Position numbers and translations under genes: made by a program. A stretch of 64,000 nt of DNA. Source: Cyanoderma ruficeps (lineage: Eukaryota > Chordata > Aves > Passeriformes > Timaliidae). The stretch is from NCBI GenBank assembly GCA_008694505.1, contig VZDJ01007747.1, positions 36,765,978-36,829,977 of the forward strand. The letters run 5' to 3'. Numbering within the stretch: position 1 is the stretch's first letter; each line of letters opens with the position of its first letter. The notes under the pieces were generated by a model. It had not been told where the DNA came from, did no database searches, and saw nothing but the letters and a program-made list of their open reading frames with translations. This document shows, piece by piece, positions 44,701 through 56,700 of this stretch.

Positions 44701-47700
44701 AGAGGATGGTACTGCTGAAGATGCTTAAGATCTTTGCATATGTAGTTAAGATTGTTTGTTCTTTCCCTATAAATAAATGTTTGCCCAGCAGCTTGCTGGG
44801 TGCTAATTTTGATACTACCTTTTTCCTGGGATTTGCTCCAATTGTTTGTTGCTAAATAGCCCAGAACTGTCAAATAATATCCTAACCAGGACCATGTCTT
44901 GGAAGAAAGACTTTTTTCCAAGAAAGACTTTCTTCATCTTCTGCTACTCAGGTACTTTATGTTCCTAAGGTCATTGTTGCAGTTGTTAACAGAGAAAATT
45001 CATAATGCCTTGAACAGTTTGTAAAGTCTTTCACCTTTCTGTATTGCAGCACATGTTGTTTCCCACCAAGTTTTACCCATTGTTAGTGTTTTTCATTTTT
45101 TCTTTCACATTCCTAGTAGTTTTGGTTTACAGACATGCTTTTTCCACCCTGTCTGCGCTTGGACTTCATGATCCTCTTAGACTTTGTCTCTTCCTTTATG
45201 CCTCTGTCCAGCTGCAAAGTTCCTTCTGCCCCTTTTCCCATTGGACAATCAATTCATTTTTCATCTTTATTATTTCCTGTCGTTATTCTCTTCCAATACA
45301 GAATCAATAACCAGTGGGATGGGATCAGATGGGCTTCTCCTTCCATTTTTGTCACCTATCCTCTAGGAATAGGAATTCTAAAAAGACAGAACTGAAAACC
45401 AAAGGAAAAGGACCCTACTAATTTTCTGTAAACCTCAGTTCCTATCTCCCTGACTGACTAAAGCCAGTCACAATTTTCAGGAAGGGATCCTTTCTTTGTA
45501 ATTTCTTTTTTAAATTTAATTCTCATGGTGAAAGGTGGTAAATGTCATCTAATGTAATCTTCTCTCAAGCTGGTTTCCCTTATGACACACAGTTGCTTGC
45601 TTTTTGTACAGGCATCCTCTTTTTGGTCGAAATGTCCCCCTTTCCAGTGGATCTGGGTTTATTATGTCTGATTCTGGTTTAATTGTGACCAATGCCCACG
45701 TGGTGTCAAGCACAAATGCAATATCAGGGAGACAACAACTGAAGGTACAGCTCCAGAATGGAGATACCTATGAAGCAACCATCAAAGATATTGACAAGAA
45801 ATCTGACATTGCAACAATAAAGATTCACCCTAAGGTGAGTGACATAAACAGAAAAATGACTTCATTTGGGAATTCTATTTCAGTTTCACTTAGTACAAAG
45901 TGATTGACTAGAATATATGTTTAAGGATTCCTTAGAAATACCTGTGGAAAACAATCCACTGAAATACAAGCCTGGAAATTTTTCATATTTTGGAATTAAA
46001 TTACTTTTTCTTCTCTGCTACAAACTGTAAAAAACGAAGAAGAAAAAGAAATGCCACTCATTTAATATGTGGCAAAATTCTGCTATCTTTACCTAAATAC
46101 CCAGGCTAATCTTCCTAAGCTTTGTGCCAGTGCATGGACTGCAAGGTGGGGCATAATTCAGAGAGAGTGGCAGTCCACAGCTGGTCAGCAGTTGGTTTGT
46201 ATGCTGTTTCTAGGAGGAGGGAACAATCTGCTGGAAAATGGGGAGATTTTGATGCCCTTTTTTCCTTGATGAAATTGCAAGGAACTACAGAGAGCTGTTT
46301 GTTTTTGAAGACAGTTTAAAACAGCAACCCTCCTAGCATAAGTTTTGGGTATAGGGTAGTGAATGGCTCTTTCATTAATGTAATGGAAAGCATTTGTTCC
46401 TAACTTTTTGCTAGTTTTTGATCTTTGTAATCAGGTTATTTTCAAGTATGAACTAATGCTTATTTCTTTCTCTCTGTGTTTGCCTAAGAAAAAGCTACCG
46501 GTATTGTTACTGGGACACTCTGCTGATCTGAGGCCAGGAGAATTTGTGGTGGCAATTGGAAGTCCCTTTGCCTTGCAGAACACTGTGACAACAGGCATTG
46601 TCAGCACTGCCCAGCGAGACGGCAAAGAGCTGGGCCTGCGGGACTCGGACATGGATTACATTCAGACAGATGCTATTATTAATGTAAGCATGAGGCATGT
46701 GATGGCTTTCATTTCACAGTCTGTCCCCACCTTTGCCTACCCTGAGAGATGAATCCACTAAATACACTCAGCTTTAATGTCAGTGAAACTTTTCTTTTTT
46801 AGAAGTTTATGCAGTGTCCGTAAGTTGCGTTCAGGCAGTGTTGTGAAGGGCATGATAAATGAAAGTTGTCCCTTTGAGGTTGTGTGTGAGGATGCTGCTT
46901 TAAAAGGTCAGACCCTTTTAATTCTTTAAATCTCATGCAGTAACACAGTTGTATTGATGCCTTGAGAGGCTACCTAGAACAGAGGCTAGACAGTGTTAAA
47001 GGAATAAAATAGGTATTTATTAAAAAGGCCTTCAAAAGATACACCTTGGGCAGTACAAGAGCCTGGCTGAGGCTACACACAAGATGGATGACTGGTCACT
47101 CATTTTTCATACTTTTGATCAGTTTTGGTCCATTTACATGTTGGTGTTAATTGTCCAATTACAGGTTCAGGTTATGAAGTCCCATCCTCCCAGTCTGCTC
47201 TCCTCAGTTCACTGTTGTTTATAATTTTTGGGCCTGAAGCTGCAACAGTGTCCTTGGTACTCAGGCTGGAAAAGGGTTGTTTTGTCTAACTGAACTGTGA
47301 AGAGAACTTGCTAACACTTTATATGAAGTTCAGAGTTATATACTAATGCAGTACAGGATCTGGAAAACATGAAAGCTAAAACTTAAGGCATCCGTATCAA
47401 CCAGCAGTAAATCAAAACATTTATCTCTCTGCTTGCTGAGTTGCTCTGGTCAAGGAAGCTGTAGAATAGAGCCAAAATTTCTTTCATCTCCATCCATTAG
47501 AACCAGATGGAGTAGTCAAATTGAGAGTATGTGCTTCAGTTTCGTGACAGGACACCCAGGTAAGAACATAAGGAGAAGACTGGGGTTTTTTGTTTCTGTT
47601 CTTGTTTTCCCTTTGCACATCACATAATCAAAACAAGAATCAAGGTGTAAGATAACAAAGTTTGAGGTACAGTTTGGATCTAGGGGTCCTAGCATTGCAT

Positions 47701-50700
47701 GTTATATAGAAATACATTAAAATGATGTTCCTTCAGAGCAGCTTGGAGTGATCCAGAGAGCTTAAGTGAAGTCCTTGGGTGTGTGTTTAGCTTGTGCTCC
47801 TCTAGAAAGAGCACTGCACACATCTGAGGTGGAAAATGGCCCTGAGATTTTGTACCTTAAATCTGTTGCACATTGAAAGGAAAATATCTTCAGGATTTAT
47901 GTGTTGGTCATTAATGTCATATTTGACATGAAAAGAAATAACACTAAGTGTTTTACACACACAAAGTGCTTCACAAATGGTTATTGTCCCGGACTTGTCA
48001 AGAGAAATAGTGTAGGGAGGAAAAAGAGGGTAATTATTTTTGCTAATTATGCTAAGATATGACATAAAAGTGAGATTTTTAAAAAAATTTTCAAAAAAAA
48101 ATTATATGACCCAGGAACTGAACCTCTCCAGACATTTAATTGGAATCACTCTTTTTAGCTTTTCAAGAATAAGGAAAACTTAGGCGAGATGTGTTAGTTG
48201 GGAGCACACACTGAGCTGGTGGCGGAGACAGAATTAGAACATGGGATTCTTGACTTCTTGCCTATTTTTCAAGGTCAGACTCCTTCCTTGTGTATGCACT
48301 TAGACATTTGTTGCCCTCCAAAGCTAATGAGCAGGTTCAGACAAGGGTAGCACAGTGTGTCAGATAATGCTGCACCAAAGGAAGAGTGATAGCAGATGGG
48401 ATGAGGAAAATGACACTGAGTTTGAATTGCTTTGCCATCTGAGACCACAAAATATGAAGATGGTCCCTGGCATAAGGATGCTTTGTGCTTAGCTAATGCA
48501 CTGGTTTTCTCCTGAGAATGGGAGGAGTTGGAGAGTTGGTCTGTTCAGAGCATTCCTGTGGCTCATCCAAGACTTTCCTGCAGGAATGTGCATGCAGCTG
48601 CCTTTTGAGAAGTGCTGGGACAGCAGTAGCATAGGGCAAGAGAAAACAGAGCCATAAGGTTCTAAATGGAGCTATATTGCGTGTCTTGAAGGGCTTTCCT
48701 GTCATCTTCAGGCAGAAGACAAGTGAATGAGATGTGCTGAGCTAGGCTGAAAAATCATTATCTTGTTTTCTTTGTGCCAGTCAGACATAAAAATCAGGTG
48801 TGCAGCCTCCCGTCACTGGAGAGATCCAATATAAAGAACTGATCTATTTGTTTAAATTTGAACTCTGAAGCTGTTTTATAAACCTTAATGTCTATTTTTA
48901 AGACTCTATAAGGTTTGCTCTGTGCTATCTATGTGTAAACAGTTTGTGTCTCACTTTTCTGTTATACATCACTTAGCTTTTGTTTCTTTTGAGTGGTAAG
49001 TTGCTGCTCTTGGCTGTTTTGCAAACGTACTTGAAAACCCTGGCCTCACTCAAAAACAAATTGTTGAGCCAGCGTGAAGATGGACAAGCAACTTCCCCAA
49101 CTCTCATTTCCTGTGGTCCTGTTGCATGTTTCCTTTAAAGGCCATTAGTTATTAGGTAATTTTGGGCTGCTCAGAGCTGCTCTATGCCTTCCCTAGAGAG
49201 GCATATGTGTCTGTGGTTACTAAATCAATCCTTATGTGGTAGCTACCTCATAGCAATATGCTGTGATTAAATACATAAAACACTGTATTTTGCTCCAGTG
49301 GAGAATGAGAGACCGACAGTGTTACAAACCAAAGTGATAAATAGAACAAAAACTGTACAGGCACCTCACTGGAGTACAACTTTAAATAACAATTAATTAT
49401 TTGAAAACCTTGTTCTGACAGGCTTTGGAAGAATCAAAATACTAGTTTTAGCTATTCAATGTCTTAAACTTAGGGTCCGCCTATTTGGAGTGGCTCCTAA
49501 CTTAAGGCCTGTTTCCGAAAAGAAAAAAACTATATTCGTGAGAGGGGTGAAGGGGCAGGATAAGACCTACTTGTAACCTTCTGTGATTGATATTATATCT
49601 GTCAGTGCTGCCTAAGAAATGACCTCCTCTCTTTCATTTACCTACAAAATAAATACTGTTTGTAATGAGAATTGCATTTCCAACAGTGAAGTATTAATTT
49701 ATTGTTCCCTTATGTCATTTTTACAGTATGGCAACTCTGGAGGACCTCTAGTTAATCTGGTAAGTCCATCTGACTTAGTTTCGTTGGTTTTGTTTCATGA
49801 GCTAGTTTCAAGTTAGTGGGAGAATGTTCTTTTTTGAAAAATTCATAGGTCATTCCAACTTCCATTCATTTAGCTAATGGTCGACAGCCTGAAGGTAATG
49901 CAGAATATGCAAATTAGGTTTCAGTTCACACACCACAGGAAAACACTTCCCCAATGAGCACAGAAAATTTTACATAGCAGTGAGCAATATGGGATCTGGA
50001 AGGAGCAGTTACACTGGTTCACACTGTGAAACCTGGGATGCACAACAGAGATGGGACCTGGTTAACCCACACAACTTTTTCAAAGTAGATTGCTTTAAAT
50101 CAGCACTGGTTTTGCAGGTCAGTGACTTGTGGCAGTGGTAGTAGTGACTCCTCCTGCCCACTTGGCAGAGGGAATCTCTTGCTGACTGCTGGAATGGACC
50201 TTGGATGAACACACTGTACTGTAATCTCTCTGGCTATCACAGTTAAATGTGAAATGGATCATGAATCAAAGCCCAGATCCTCCCTTATAAGTACTGTTTA
50301 TTTCTTGAGTGATTACAGCACTCTAACATTTCTTACACCACCTTTTAACATGAAATGCTAGACAGGGAGCTGAATCCTGTACTTAAGAACAAATTTAATT
50401 GGGTGTTGTCTCTCAACAGGATGGTGAAGTGATTGGGATTAACACCTTGAAGGTCACAGCTGGGATTTCTTTTGCTATTCCTTCAGACCGTATCACTCAG
50501 TTTCTCACGGAGTCACATGACAAACAAAGTAAAGGTAAGGTCTGCAAGAAACAGTGACATCTTCCCATTATCCTGATCCTGGTGAAGTGCCAAAAGGCAT
50601 GGATCTGGGATCCTATTACTGAAAGGAGCAGCATCCTTTTCCATTACAGAGCATCACAGACTGGGAAATAGAAAACAATCTCTCAGCAGTGGGATAGACT

Positions 50701-53700
50701 TTTTATTACTCACACCCCCCAAAGAGCAGACAGTATCTGTATAAATATGGGAAATAAGGCCTCGGGGAATAGTGAGGACACAGATGAATCATTACTGTCT
50801 CAAATCATCTTGAAAACAGATGATCACTTGTTTAAGGGGTCTTGTTTGCCTCTTTTCATTTATTGTCCAAGCAAAAAGATTAAAGTATATTGTAGAAAAT
50901 AAGGCAAAAACTTGTTTAAGCACCTGTCCACCGGTGGGGTGTAGTCCATGGAACCTGACCTATGTTTATCATAGTCATGTATTTCAGTGCTATATAATGA
51001 GATATTGTGACAGACTCCCCGGCCCTGGTGGAAGAAGGGCTGTTACTAATTCATGAAGAAATACATGGGAAGATGGGAGAGAGGCAAATAGAAAGGCCTC
51101 GGCACCAGAGAGCATATAAATCTAAGTATATTGGCAATGACAACTGCAGTACTTTAGATTTTTTTTACATGCCTGCACCATATCTGTCACCCTGTTCTAG
51201 ATGTCATACTGCAGGCTGCACAGCCAAAGCTGATCTAGTAATGCTGCATCCAGGCCAAACCTTCCTTACTCTTTCGCTTGCCAATTTATCTATCCACACC
51301 CTACTACTCATCTTTTACCATGAGTGTTGGCTGCTGCTGCTGCTTCTTCTCTTGGATCTTTTTTGTTATTAATCTTGTCTTTTCCTGCGTTCATCTAGTT
51401 CCTAATGCCAGGATTGTTTCCCTACACTATTGTCCTCTTAGATTCTGTTATTTCAGAATCTTCCCTTAGTCAGCAGTTTTAAAGTGGTGCATCTTCGTCT
51501 GTGTGAGAGTATCACAAACCTCATGAGTCCACTCATCTGTGTTTTCCTGAATTCCACAAATTATATTGTTTTCACTGTTGATTTGGGGGGAGGAGTAGAT
51601 AAAAAAAATTGTTAATTATATGCTGAGAAGTGCATTTTAAAGTAGCTGATGTAATTTTGTTTCAGTCAACATGTCAGAAAAACTTCTATATTCACCCTGG
51701 TTACTAACTTACTGTTGGTTTCTGAAACAAGCAGGTGTCTTGTTAGTCATGTTACTCTTTAGAACCAAACTGCTCATCCCAATCCAGGGAGGAGCAATGG
51801 CTCAGCCTGCAGGCCTGGCCTGGAGGCATGAACTCAAGTCTTGTGCAGAGCCTACCATCGACTGGTGACTGGGGCTGGAAAGTCAGTGAAGCTTTGAAAT
51901 GTCACCACTGAAATCAGTCACCTTTCTCCTTCAGGCACCTTTACCTCCACAGAATAAACTCAGCTAAGGGCCCAGAGACAGCTTTGCCTGTGGAAGAACC
52001 CTAAGAAAATTGTGAGATTCAAGTTTGTGCTGTGATTGTAACATACAGATTTCTATTTTTTTTAATAGTGCCACTATTCAAAAGGATTCACACTTTCTCT
52101 TAATGTCAGTGTGACTGTCACTACTTCCAAAATCCTGGGGCACAGGCAATTTTATTATTTATTGTTCAATTTTTTTTTTGCTTCTCTGAAGTATGTCTTA
52201 TAATTTTGCTATGGCAGAACAGTAATTTAAAGCCCTTGATGCATAGAGAACATTTCTAGGAAATATTTTCGCCACATATTTGAGACTTCATTTGCATTTT
52301 TTGTGCCTTTAGTAATAGGTCTCAAGTTTATTGTAAAGTCACTATTTTTTGGCGTAATGAATTTATGTAAGCAGAATTTTAGGGGTGTTTTTATCATGTT
52401 TTCTTTTCTTCCAGTTATGTTTCAGTGGGATCCTCCCTTATGGTGCAATTAGGTCATAGAAAGAAGTTTATGGGTATTATTATTTTACTCTTAATATCAT
52501 ATTGCCTGAAGATGATAACACTCCCTTAGGGTACCACTCTTTCAGATGTATTCTGGCATTGTAGATACTCAAGTTTTTAATAAGCTGGACCTTAATCTAT
52601 TGAATCTCAGTTGATCAGATAACTGTTTTATATAGGAGGGATTTATTTTTTTAAATCTCATCCGTTATATATAACTACAAATATCTGATCTATTAAAGAA
52701 CAGGAGTGAAGAGCAGGGGAAAAGGAGAGCCTGTCATTTGAATGAAGATTTTCCATTGATTGTTATCTATGCATTCTGTACTACCTAATGCATTGGTACC
52801 ATATAATAGCACCTAATGTATTTTTGACCAAAGATTTGCCACAACCTTTGTAGAGATGTTTGTCTGCTGAATAGTCTGAAAGTCTTTGCTAATTTTGGGG
52901 TTACCAGTAATAAGGTTAATGTCCTTTTATAGTTAGGAAGTCTTAATTTGCTGCACGAAGTTAAGTGTCTCCATCTGTATCTTAGTTTTAACCAGCTGTG
53001 TATTCTGTATTTATGTCTGGAAGTTAATGACATACTTAAGCATTGATTGGTTTTTGGTTTTTTTTATTTTTTTTTTTTAGGAATTTGTCCATTTTGGTTT
53101 TGGCTCTATCTATTCTGAGTTTAGACTTGAGCAGAGGAGTAAAACTAGAAAGTCTGTTACACGCAGGCGTTTTAAAGTGGAAGTCAATAAGTCAGCAATT
53201 TGACAAAATATTGAAGAGAAAATCCATCCTAAAGGCTGGTGTGGCCTCTAATGTATAGTGAGCAGAAAAGTGAATAAACCTTGTTTCAGATGGGCAAGGG
53301 GAAATGGGGGAGTTCTACACTGGCCATACCCAACAACTTATTTACATGAATTCTCATTTTACATCCCCAGGACCTTGTATTAGTTGTGTAGAAACAATAT
53401 TCTTTCCTTTGTATTTGAATGATTATTACTCATAATAATTACCAAAAATCATGAGGGTTGCTTAGGAGCTTTGCTGAGTATAGATTCAGATCACTGATTA
53501 AATTCAGCTATGCAGTTTATATGAAAGATCACTGCAAACAGTCCAGCATTGTAGGGTTGAGCTGTTTTCATGTTTTCTGTTTGGCAGTAGAATATCTTTC
53601 TTAAATGCTTTCAGGGCTGCTCATGTAATCTACAAGATGAGCTAGGTGCAAAAAGAATTAGCAGCAGAGTAGAGGTTTTGCCTGGCACTTGACTAAGAAG

Positions 53701-56700
53701 TACAGGATCAATTTCTTCACTTGGAAGACCTGGTGATATCCTGGCCCCACTGAAATCAGCTGCATTGGGTATAATTTTGTACCAGATCTACTCAAGCCCA
53801 TAGAAGTTTTAGTACATGACACCTTAATTTGGATTTATCAGTTCTTTTTGCTACAGTTAATGAGTGATAAACATTTCTGCCTTCAATTGGTGTTTATCTG
53901 TCTGCTTTGTATCTATTGTTGCAAGCATTAATAAATGAAGTTTAATAGTAAGGCAAGTACTTTCCTTACTGTGGAACAGAAATTTCTGTGTACAGTGAAC
54001 TACTTCTAGATACTTGGGGTCAGCTGCTTTCTCTTAACACTAAGCAGATTTAAGTTTAAAGTCGTGGTTGAGGCTGGTTTGCTTGAGTTTGTACCTCTGG
54101 AATCAGTGTTTAACCTGGCCTGGTGTTTACAAAAATGAGATGAGTTTTGAGTCTTTCTCTTCTGTGCAGTGCTCCGGCTTTAAGCCACAATGGTTTCACA
54201 TTTGCTAAACCTGATTCTTCTAACATATGAACCTTCTTTTAACTACTGCTGGGACTGCACCCTTGTGATGTGCTCCTTAGATTTATGGCATCGCTCTATT
54301 CCAGTTCTCCTAATTATTTTTTCTTTTGCGTTGTGATTGCACAAATTGCCAGAGTGACAGGTTTTGAGACTTTTTATTTGCAGAGTTGATATAATATGAG
54401 ACAGAGTTGATGTAATATGACAGTAGCAGTTCCAGGTGCCACATACTGTTCTGCCTGTGTGACTTAGCCCCAACATCACTATGCCTATTCTTTAGAAATG
54501 ATAAAACACTACTACTGGTTGTCTGTGCCTTTTCAGTCTTAAATACTTAAATCAGTACTTTCAGTCTCTGATACTTAAATAAGGAGGACAATTATATTCC
54601 CACTACTCACTGTTGCTCAAAACTTTGGTTTTTGTTGAAGGTGTTTGACTTGGGTTAAATTCAGTGGAATGGACTTTTATGGAACAAAAGGACTGAATTG
54701 TTTTTACTTGTATTCTGACACATAAAATGTCTGGAGAGGGGGAAGAGAGCAGTGTATACTCTCCTGCTAAAGTAACCCATGGCTCACAGTTTTTAGTTTT
54801 ACTTTATACAATAGCCTGCTATTCTGATAGTATGGGTTACTATTTGCAGCATGGCAAACTTACTGCAGAGAGAGGGCAGAAGGCCTTTGTGAATTTCAGT
54901 GTGTGAACAGGAGTGAAATAATACTTTGACCTGCCCAAAGTTGAAGGTAGAATTAGACTTTTGGTTAGGAATTAGTCTGTATTGCAAGATTTTTTTTTTT
55001 TCCCCTAAAGCTTTATGTTTACATATATCATTAGCCTCTGGGGAAATAATTCCCTTTATCACTTGTGTCATTTCTCCTGTGGTTTTTCATTCTTGCTGTT
55101 CTGTTTCTTCCAAGTCAATTTCTTTTGTCTCTTCTTTTGTTTTCATTTTTCATTCATGTAAACATTCCGAACTCAGGCTCTGGAGTATCTTTGTATTTCT
55201 ACAAATTTCTGCCTCACAGGCGATGACCAGCATCAAATTGTTTAATGCAAAGAGAAAACTGTCACCAGAGATGCTGTCACTGATCTTATGAAGGGAATTT
55301 CATTATTTAACTGTCCACATTGCATGGACAAGGGGATTAATTTCAGGTGGGAGAATTATCGTGTCTGAATATTTTTAAAACATGAAAAATTACATTTCTT
55401 CCATGAGGACTGTAGGAGCACCATGAGGTGGTTCATGGTCATGCCCAAAGCTCTTCAGACTTCAAATTTTAACAATTGAACTTCTTGACACTCTTACTAT
55501 AGCTGATTTTGATCTTGCTAGTTTTACTTTAAAATAGAGGAGGGCCAAACATTTCAGGGTGAGGTAGGGATGACAGTTATGGATGCAAGATTTTTTAGTG
55601 TGTAGTAAATGTAATATTTAGCAGTCAACATTTTCAGTGACCACAATGGGAATATTTGGCATGTGTAATATTCAGAACTAAGTCCTTTACTTGTGAGTAT
55701 TTTTCTTGGAAAGAATAAGAGCTAGAGAAGACCGTGTACATCTCCTTTCTCCTCATATGAGAACCTGGAGAAACTCAAAGATCTTGTGAAGTCGTGCTGG
55801 AACGAGTACGGGGAAATATTGTTCCATGCCGGATGTAACTAAGTACTGCAGCACTCACTTCAGGAAGTCATCAAACTGCATTTTTTTCACAAGACAGCTG
55901 TGTAATATCGTGGCTTACTAAAAAGCCAATTTCAGAAATGTGGTGTTCTTCCTAAAGGAGTGACTTCTCACCATTTAAAATTCCACAGAATCCTGGTGAA
56001 TTCATAGAATTACAGAATAGTTTCTATTGAAAGGAACCTTTAAAGGTCATCTAGTCCAACCCCTTTGCACTGATCAGGGACACCTTTTATTATGTCAGGT
56101 TGCTCACAGCCCCATCTAACCTGACCCTGAGTGTTGACACCATGGGGCATCTACCACTTCTCTGGGCAGCCTGTTTCCAATGTGTTACCACTCTCATCAT
56201 AAAAAAATTCTTCCTGATACTTGCTGCAAATCTGCCCTCTTTTAGTTTGAAATCATCATCCTTTGTCCTGTCTTATAAAAGTCCCCTTTAAATACTGGAA
56301 GGCCTCATTGAGGTGTCTCTGGAGCCTTCTCTTCTCTAGGCTGAACAACCCCAACTCCCTCAGCTCATTTTCATAGTGGAGGTGCTCCAGCCCTCTGAGT
56401 ATTTTTGTGATCATTTTGTAGATCAAAGGTCTACATGTTATGGGTTTTTTTTAAAATCTTTTATTTTTTGGGGTAGAAATAACAATCCATTTGAATTATA
56501 ATCAGCATGAGTTTTTGATTGCCCTTCACTGAAAAGTGGAAATTTAAATTTGTTTAGATTCCATTTCTACATTTTAATGAGAACATCATATGATTAAATT
56601 GTCTTGACCAGTTTCAGATTAAATGGTAGTTGGTTGTGAAGTTTTCCATTTACTGATACTAGATCACAGCAATTTCCTGGATTTCCTGAAGGAAAAAATC

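Larger units (their letters stand above)
46684..49726 (+). other. HTRA3 intron 4
   Basis: Contains an LTR-like block (46955-47549) and a MIR-like SINE (48170-48290). The rest is non-coding sequence without a recognised element. Confidence 0.7.

Noticed and set aside
49619..49816. ORF overlapping HTRA3 exon 5
   Set aside because: Only 49727-49759 is exon. The rest is intron read through in frame on both sides.
50535..50560. Read-through of HTRA3 exon 6 into intron 6 as a short isoform
   Set aside because: It would add GKVCKKQ and stop, but there is no nearby poly(A) signal and the donor GTAAGG is strong. The 53081 terminal exon is the better candidate.
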